A stretch of 44,193 nucleotides of DNA from Lentisphaerales bacterium (GTDB lineage Bacteria; Verrucomicrobiota; Kiritimatiellia; JAUXFM01): positions 1 to 44,193 of the forward strand of contig JAUXFM010000010.1 of assembly GCA_030622955.1 (NCBI GenBank), in the 5' to 3' direction. Of the stretch, positions 39,971 to 44,193 are shown one piece after another. The notes under the pieces were generated by a model that was given only the letters and a program-made list of their open reading frames with translations, searched no databases and was not told where the DNA came from. The stretch's first letter is position 1; each line of letters opens with the position of its first letter. The position numbers and the translations under genes are program-made.

Positions 39971-41749
39971 TTACAGATCCTTGACAAGCTGTTCAATCGT
40001 CATCTTCTTGCCTGCTTTCAGAATTGTCATCGGTTGCGGCTCGTATTCGGGATGATCGGCAATGTAAATATGATGATCCCGGTAATACCCTCTTACACGA
40101 CGGATTTGTGTATTATGCGCGTTACCGTGCGGGTACCCCCATGAATGCATATACTCATGGGCTGGGCCCCAATCACTGCCATAAATTGAAGATCGGCGCC
40201 TGAACGTCGTCATCCCCAGTTGCACATGATTGTGATTTCCCCCTACGGAATAGCCCTGGTAGCGACAACCGGTCCAACGCGTGGTAATAGCGTTTAGTTT
40301 CTTTCGCTTCGGATATGCACTTCCATAGTACCATGTTCGTTCAATCCGATCCGACCAGGCCATCGCGTGCGCGTTCATGCCAAGGGGCGCCTCGAAATCA
40401 TTATGCGTTGACTTGTATCGAACCCAGGGATCGCAATAGACAACTTTTTTGACCTTCTTGCCGTTCAGTTTATATGACACCTCTATTTTGAAGAGATCAC
40501 TGCAATCGGCATTTACTCCTTTAATGCCACCTTTTCCTGCAAACTTTAATCCTGGAATTCTGCCCCCTTTAAGATACTCCTCCAGCTTGAAAGCATCAGA
40601 ATCCGTACGTTCTCCTCCGCCCTTTTTGGATAGTTTCCCCATGACAAGAGGTTTACCGTCGCTACGCATAAGCTTTTCTTTCCACGCGATTGCTGCTGGT
40701 TTTGGAAAGTTTGAATCTCCGGGCTGTCCAGGAGCAGACCATGGAGTATTTACCCTGTGGCCTTTCGCGTTAAGAAGATGTGTTCCCCAGGTAAGAGCAC
40801 AATACCCCTTTACCCATGTCATCATAAAACGTGCGTGCGCGGTCAATTTCAAAGCTCCACCCCACTCAAAAGTATGCTTCGGGGTAAGCAGATATGGTTG
40901 ACGAACGAAGGAAAGATATTCTCCCGCACTAGTCGTATAAGTATACCACATTTCCACAAACTTACGATTAGTAATAAAGACCGTCTTCGCATTCATGGGC
41001 ACCGTCAACAGGTCATCTTTATTCTCGCCATTATAGCACTTCTCGTAATTCTTCGCGTTCCTACGCGCTTCCGGCATGAAAAATGTCGCTTCGGCATTCC
41101 TAGCCTGGCCAACAGATCCCAAGTGTTTGAACTTGCATACCGAATGCCATCCTGAGGATATTTCAACATTAGGGTTGAGGGCATCTACATCCATCCATAC
41201 CGCCGCATGAATCGGCACCCTGCCTTCCATCTTTCCTATGATCCGCGCCCTCATTTTCTGTCCCGGACTCAGAATCGCCTTAGGGGATCTGCTTTTAACT
41301 TCACTGATCGCCATCGTGCCGGGCACACGGAACTGGCACTTCACGATGGGAATGGCTTTATTCTTGAACAGCAATTTAACCGGCTTGGCGATCTGAGCCT
41401 CAAGCTTCAGGGTTTTGTTTGCGGCGATCTTCTGCTTGCCCGTGGTCAGCGCTACGACTGTGTCTTCCGACTTTTTGAAAATTACAACAAACTGATACGT
41501 TCCAGGAGCCACATCCACAGTACAGGAGTCGTTTTGGAAAACAAACCGAGATTTCTTGGAATTTTTCAATACCACTTCGCTGGCTTTTGGCACAATTTTC
41601 GTAGGATAATGCAACGCATACAGTTTTTGGCCGTTGACCAATCCTGATTTCGAACAAGTGATTTTCACCTGCACTCCATTAGCCGTTATGACCAAGCCGA
41701 GCATCATGCACAAAACACCAACCCATATTCTTTTATTCACATAATCCAT
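39971..41749 (-). CDS. Secreted protein with metzincin-type zinc motif (paralogue 2)
   Basis: 592 residues from ATG 41749, which has AAAGGAG seven bases upstream; an ATG two codons earlier abuts that site. Signal peptide about 1-26 (VGVLCMMLGLVITANG). It parallels paralogue 1 throughout: VKITCSKSGLVNGQKLYALH, CQFRVPGTMAISEVKSRSPK, FMPEARRNAKNYEKCYNGE, VFITNRKFVEMWYTYTTSAG, CRYQGYSVGGNHNHVQLGMT and, near residue 531, HEYMHSWGYPHG, again HExxHxxGxxH. A Met lies about 36 residues further (EPQPMTI). It stops soon after this, without the C-terminal extension of paralogue 1. The next gene on the strand is a GH20-like glycosidase, so glycoprotein breakdown is conceivable. Family unknown. Confidence 0.72.
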   Translation of the reverse strand: MDYVNKRIWVGVLCMMLGLVITANGVQVKITCSKSGLVNGQKLYALHYPTKIVPKASEVVLKNSKKSRFVFQNDSCTVDVAPGTYQFVVIFKKSEDTVVALTTGKQKIAANKTLKLEAQIAKPVKLLFKNKAIPIVKCQFRVPGTMAISEVKSRSPKAILSPGQKMRARIIGKMEGRVPIHAAVWMDVDALNPNVEISSGWHSVCKFKHLGSVGQARNAEATFFMPEARRNAKNYEKCYNGENKDDLLTVPMNAKTVFITNRKFVEMWYTYTTSAGEYLSFVRQPYLLTPKHTFEWGGALKLTAHARFMMTWVKGYCALTWGTHLLNAKGHRVNTPWSAPGQPGDSNFPKPAAIAWKEKLMRSDGKPLVMGKLSKKGGGERTDSDAFKLEEYLKGGRIPGLKFAGKGGIKGVNADCSDLFKIEVSYKLNGKKVKKVVYCDPWVRYKSTHNDFEAPLGMNAHAMAWSDRIERTWYYGSAYPKRKKLNAITTRWTGCRYQGYSVGGNHNHVQLGMTTFRRRSSIYGSDWGPAHEYMHSWGYPHGNAHNTQIRRVRGYYRDHHIYIADHPEYEPQPMTILKAGKKMTIEQLVKDL

Positions 41750-42267
41750 GATCATCTCCTTTATTCTGCAATTAACAGGTTCTTCTTGCACCACGCTCGG
41801 CCAAGTACTCCGCTTCGCTCACGTCCGATTCATGCACCTACTCTTCTATCACTTTGGCAAGACATTGAGACTTGTCTAGATTCACGATAAACAGGTGGAA
41901 ATGTTACATATTCTTGATCATATCGTCAATCATATCGTCAATCAAGAACTCTCATTGTGTCGCGTTCAAGAGACAAAAGACCAATCATTGCTGTCCGGCA
42001 AAGTTGTGAAAAGATGCCTCTATATTGACTTGAACTGACGCGCTTCGTGAAATTGCTTCTTTTACACTGAATTCGTTTGGAGAAGGTACAGATCGATTGG
42101 CCGCAAAGTCGGCGCTCAGCAATGAGGCATTGCTGCTGAAAGACCCCTTTAACGCTGTTTTTTTGCACGGTGAGCCTTGTCTGCCACAGGCAGAGCCGCC
42201 TGGCGGAAGATCTTGAACCCTCCCCCACCCTCCTGTATCATGCTCGCATTCCAAGGGAGGGATTTAC
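41750..42267. other. Intergenic region, 518 bp, with tandem 12-bp repeat
   Basis: No convincing gene. The 12-bp unit ATCATATCGTCA occurs twice in tandem at 41917-41940, and the block is flanked by TTCTTGAT (41911-41918) and ATCAAGAA (41941-41948). Read on the minus strand, TTGATT and TATGAT are 17 bases apart, which could be the promoter of the metzincin-like gene. The right end, with CCACCCTCCTGT and GGGAGGG, leads into the response regulator. Confidence 0.5.
41917..41945 (-). promoter_or_regulatory. Possible promoter built from a tandem duplication
   Basis: On the minus strand -35 TTGATT (41940-41945) and -10 TATGAT (41917-41922), spacer 17. The two elements come from adjacent 12-bp copies. 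The leader to the ATG at 41749 would be about 160 bases. Confidence 0.35.
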
Positions 42268-42651
42268 GTGGCGAGAATACTTGTTGTCGATGATGAGCCC
42301 AGCATTGTCAGTATTATGACTGCATTACTCGAAAGCGAGGGCTATGAAGTCGCAACTGCCGATGGCGGTGAAGCTGGCCGCGATATACTCCTCGCTGACG
42401 AATTCGACCTGATGATCTCTGACATCCGCATGGATGGCATAAACGGCATGGAATTGCTCGAAATGGCGCATGAAAGTTGCCCGAACATGTCTGTCATCAT
42501 GCTCACGGCCTATGGGCAGGTAGACACGGCTATCAGGGCATTGGAACTCGGTGCATTTGACTATGTGAAAAAGCCGTTCAAGACCGAGGAATTTCTTGAG
42601 AAGGTAAAGAAAGCTCTCGAGTTTCACGATATGATGCGGGAATCATCCTGA
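42268..42651 (+). CDS. Single-domain response regulator (receiver)
   Basis: 127 residues from a GTG with GGGAGG upstream. Receiver domain only: acidic pocket Asp8/Asp9, phospho-acceptor Asp52 in LMISDIRMDG, Thr80 in MLTAYG, Lys102 in VKKPF. It is CheY/Spo0F-like, with no output domain, so it must act through a partner. The kinase is not in the window. The sequence is closest in style to NtrC-type receivers (SDIRMDGINGMELL). Confidence 0.93.
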   Translation: MARILVVDDEPSIVSIMTALLESEGYEVATADGGEAGRDILLADEFDLMISDIRMDGINGMELLEMAHESCPNMSVIMLTAYGQVDTAIRALELGAFDYVKKPFKTEEFLEKVKKALEFHDMMRESS

Positions 42652-42742
42652 TCCACGCTACCTCTCTAATAGCGGCCTCTAATTTCAGACGCTGCATTTC
42701 ATCCGTAAGCATCTGGTCAGATACATCAACAAACTCAGCCAT
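42578..42742 (-). CDS. Small ORF, 54 residues, downstream of the selenoprotein candidate
   Basis: ATG six bases after the stop of the gene at 42749-43444, with AGGA just upstream; its 3' half is antisense to the end of the response regulator. Translation begins MAEFVDVSDQMLTDEMQRLK and then LEAAIREVAW, a helical start reminiscent of phage TraR/DksA-type proteins, but no zinc finger follows. It could be a real coupled gene, a truncated one, or chance. Confidence 0.3.
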   Translation of the reverse strand: MAEFVDVSDQMLTDEMQRLKLEAAIREVAWIRMIPASYRETRELSLPSQEIPRS

Positions 42743-42748
42743 GCATTC

Positions 42749-43444
42749 CTACTCAGAATTTGCCGCCTTAACGATCAGTTCTTTCACCTGTTTGTAGGTC
42801 TCAGGGTCGCCGAGTGAGCGTTTCCTCGAATGCGGCGGCTTGAATTCAAAAACACCCGTGACTTTGCCGCTACTGTCTAACGCAAACAGCATGTCGGACC
42901 AAGCAAAGGATTTGGGCTGTTTGACTTCATCACCTCTGACTTCACGGAGTGCCTTGAGCCAGGTATTCTGCAGGCTGTCGGGCTCGCTCCAGAACGGCGA
43001 TTGCAACACGGGAAAATCGCATGCTTCCCGCACAGGCTTACCGCTGTTCTTCTGTTGATGCGCAGATGACCAATCTACGAATACGAGTTTAACCGTTTCT
43101 TTTTCTTCGTTCAACTCCTTGATCATCCTTTGGAAGTGACCAACCTGGCCATCCATAAGAATGCGGCCTCAGCAACTGCAATCGAAGGTAATAACCCAGA
43201 CGGAAGCCGTCCTTCGAAAATCCTCCATCGCCAACGTCTTCTTGTACGTGGCTGAGCTGGGATTGGTGTCGAGCGCGGCCCATTTGGGCGCCATGTCACC
43301 CGGCCGTAACGGGGTGCGCTGTGTTGGCGTATTCCCGGTATTGGCAGGCGGGGTTTTCGGTTCGACCTTCGTTGTGCTCTTCTGCCAGGTCGCACAACCG
43401 CAGAAGCTTGCCAGCATCACTATCACTATCAAGTGCTTCGTCAT
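42749..43444 (-). CDS. Candidate selenoprotein: thioredoxin-fold lipoprotein with in-frame TGA (CxxU)
   Basis: One reading frame of 231 codons with a single internal TGA at 43169-43171 (residue 92). Residues 1-17 are a lipoprotein signal (hydrophobic LIVIVMLASF then CGC, Cys17). A Pro/Thr-rich linker follows, then RPGDMAPKWAALDTN and the strand VWVITFDCSC directly before the TGA, giving C89-S-C-U92, a CxxU redox motif in the place where thioredoxin-fold proteins have CxxC. After the TGA the fold continues: GQVGHFQRMIKELNEE, VKLVFVDWSSAHQ, a cis-Pro-like FPVLQSPF, and LFALDSSGKVTGVFEF. The layout resembles peroxiredoxin/deiodinase-like proteins (strand, U, helix, strand with an AH motif). A hairpin fitting a bacterial SECIS lies right after the TGA. 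If the TGA were a true stop, no active site would remain. Selenocysteine genes are not in the window. Confidence 0.7.
43127..43159 (-). promoter_or_regulatory. Candidate bacterial SECIS hairpin
   Basis: In the mRNA, CUUAUGGA pairs with UCCAAAGG (one A-A mismatch, one U-G pair) and UGGCC with GGUCA (one G-U pair), with a CU bulge on the 3' side and the apical loop AGGUU. The stem begins nine bases after the UGA and the loop 22 bases after it. A G in the first two loop positions and a loop 16-37 bases from the UGA are the known features of bacterial SECIS elements; the E. coli fdhF loop is AGGUCU. The hairpin lies within the coding sequence, as required in bacteria. Confidence 0.6.
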
Positions 43445-43726
43445 CTTCTATAATATCCTCAGATAGTCATCAGCATGAGCATGAGTCAACTGACAGGAAA
43501 TTGCTTTTCCGATTACCCTCATATTGCCTCAATCTTTCGTTCACCATTCTTGATGCGCAATGCTAGGCGCGCAGAGGAAGCATTTCAAGACTGAAAAACG
43601 CAAACGGGTTGAGCCGGAGCCACGTCCCCTTTTCTTTTCAGTGGAAAGCATTTTAAATTGCTTAAATGGGCATATGAACGGGTCCGCCGGCCGGAAAACC
43701 GCGAATTGAATTGGAGCAAATGCACC
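43445..43726. other. Spacer between the selenoprotein candidate and tRNA-Asn
   Basis: No gene seen. The left end should hold the promoter of the minus-strand selenoprotein candidate. An A/T-rich stretch (ATTTTAAATTGCTTAAATG) and a short palindrome CCGGCCGG lie near 43645-43695. Confidence 0.5.
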
Positions 43727-43754
43727 TTGACTTTTTTCACGCCATTCGTATCCT
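43727..43754 (+). promoter_or_regulatory. Likely promoter of tRNA-Asn
   Basis: TTGACT at 43727-43732 and TATCCT at 43749-43754, 16-base spacer. Transcription would start near 43761, about 32 bases before the mature 5' end. Confidence 0.55.
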
Positions 43755-43792
43755 TCAGCATGCTTCTTTCAGAAGAAGTCGTATCCTGATGA

Positions 43793-43868
43793 TCCGGCGT
43801 AGCTCAGTTGGTAGAGCGGGTGGCTGTTAACCACCAAGTCGTAGGTTCGAGTCCTACCGCCGGAGCCA
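43793..43868 (+). tRNA. tRNA-Asn (anticodon GTT)
   Basis: A complete 76-nt cloverleaf: acceptor TCCGGCG pairs with CGCCGGA, D arm GCTC-AGTTGGTA-GAGC, anticodon arm GGTGG-CTGTTAA-CCACC with anticodon GTT at loop positions 34-36, T arm GTAGG-TTCGAGT-CCTAC, discriminator G and an encoded CCA. It reads AAC and AAU codons. The 3' half overlaps the end of an opposite-strand recombinase gene. Confidence 0.97.
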
Positions 43869-44193
43869 GTTAATACTCCCGACTGTACCAGTGTCACCAC
43901 TTGGTACGGTCGGGTTCTTTTTTTGCAGGCTTAATCGGGGTTGTTCTAAATACCCCATTCGGTAATGTCCTGTGCCGGGTTTATCCGGGTCTTCGTGCCA
44001 TTCGATAACATCGATGATTTGCGGGAGAAGGTTTTGTATTTCCTCTTTGGTCCCTTTCTCCAGCAATCTGGCAAATGATTGGATGCTTTCTGCCATGACA
44101 TTGGCCGACAAAGTCTCCTCCTTAATCCGGCAAGCCTCAAACTTGATTTGTTCAAGCTGATCCTCGAGATCACTGCGTTCGGCCTCCAAGCGC
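43854..44193 (-). CDS. Serine recombinase C-terminal part, gene continues beyond window
   Basis: The frame is open from the window edge to a stop at 43854, inside the tRNA-Asn gene on the other strand. The visible 112-113 residues are a coiled-coil (LEAERSDLEDQLEQIKFEAC) followed by SIQSFARLLEKGTKEEIQNL and LPQIIDVIEWHEDP, the usual C-terminal part of large serine recombinases and site-specific DNA recombinases of integrated elements. The catalytic domain is beyond the edge. The last 20 residues are encoded antisense to the tRNA terminator, so the original C-terminus may have been replaced when the element integrated. Confidence 0.75.
   Translation of the reverse strand, partial: RLEAERSDLEDQLEQIKFEACRIKEETLSANVMAESIQSFARLLEKGTKEEIQNLLPQIIDVIEWHEDPDKPGTGHYRMGYLEQPRLSLQKKNPTVPSGDTGTVGSINWLRR
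43878..43924 (+). terminator. Rho-independent terminator of tRNA-Asn
   Basis: CCCGAC-T-GTACCA pairs with TGGTAC-G-GTCGGG: a 13-bp stem with one T-G pair, an 11-base loop and TTCTTTTTTT directly after. It starts ten bases after the tRNA 3' end. It also lies within the opposite-strand recombinase frame. Confidence 0.9.

Noticed and set aside
41938-42254. Minus-strand frames of 89-96 codons before the response regulator
   Set aside because: Two frames overlap each other, neither has a ribosome-binding site or recognisable motif, and compositions are Ser/Arg-rich as expected of non-coding frames.

Overview
The window reads as a bacterial chromosome segment from a Gram-negative-type cell: there is a lipopolysaccharide heptosyltransferase, an ECF sigma/anti-sigma pair with a periplasmic domain, several signal-peptide proteins and two lipoproteins. 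Uroporphyrinogen-decarboxylase-like proteins, Gfo/Idh/MocA and sugar-isomerase-like genes, ptb-buk, UvrC, YggT and Feo together would fit the PVC superphylum (Lentisphaerota, Kiritimatiellota, Verrucomicrobiota) or a neighbouring phylum. That placement is inference; no rRNA is present.

Layout. 1-5624 (minus strand): an ECF sigma factor, a zinc-finger anti-sigma factor whose exported part is a DUF4139-like domain, and three further secreted paralogues of that domain, the last cut by the window edge. 5625-6980: a gene-poor zone with short tandem repeats, a 159-bp MITE-like element (copy A), a long-range inverted repeat and two hairpins with different stems but similar loops. 6979-8120: a small membrane protein and a PaaX-type regulator. 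8160-10679: heptosyltransferase and uvrC (minus). 10796-10954: MITE copy B, sitting in the trpC stop codon. 10952-14866: the trpE-G-D-C operon (minus). 15046-17424: a retropepsin-like aspartic protease facing yggT-yggU. 17611-20824: a frameshifted UroD-like gene, an AAC(3)-family acetyltransferase and an unknown membrane protein. 21026-23569: an IlvN-type ACT protein with ptb-buk. 23850-26667: a three-gene catabolic operon (isomerase/epimerase, oxidoreductase, UroD-like) with overlapping start/stop codons. 26747-26905: MITE copy C. 27007-31703: a heterodimeric ABC exporter and a membrane-anchored EEP-family protein. 31827-33986 and 39971-41749: two distant paralogues of an unrecognised secreted protein with a metzincin-type HExxHxxGxxH motif; a GH20-like glycosidase lies next to the second. 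34242-34379: a 45-residue lipoprotein. 34999-38558: an iron regulon (DtxR-type repressor, feoA, feoB, second FeoA-like, feoC-like) with two DtxR/IdeR-like boxes. 42268-42651: a single-domain response regulator. 42749-43444: a lipoprotein thioredoxin-fold protein interrupted by one in-frame TGA. 43793-43868: tRNA-Asn with terminator; on the opposite strand the C-terminal part of a serine recombinase ends inside the tRNA.

The strongest candidate for something new is the gene at 42749-43444. The TGA follows C-S-C, giving a CxxU motif; the frame is open for about 140 codons beyond it, and a hairpin with the features of a bacterial SECIS element begins nine bases after it. Next come the metzincin-like paralogue pair, the sigma/anti-sigma locus that shares its sensor domain with neighbouring secreted proteins, and the three-copy TA-targeting MITE.

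All calls come from reading the sequence; no database search was run. Gene family names rest on motif recognition, and start codons were chosen by ribosome-binding sites, signal peptides and overlaps.
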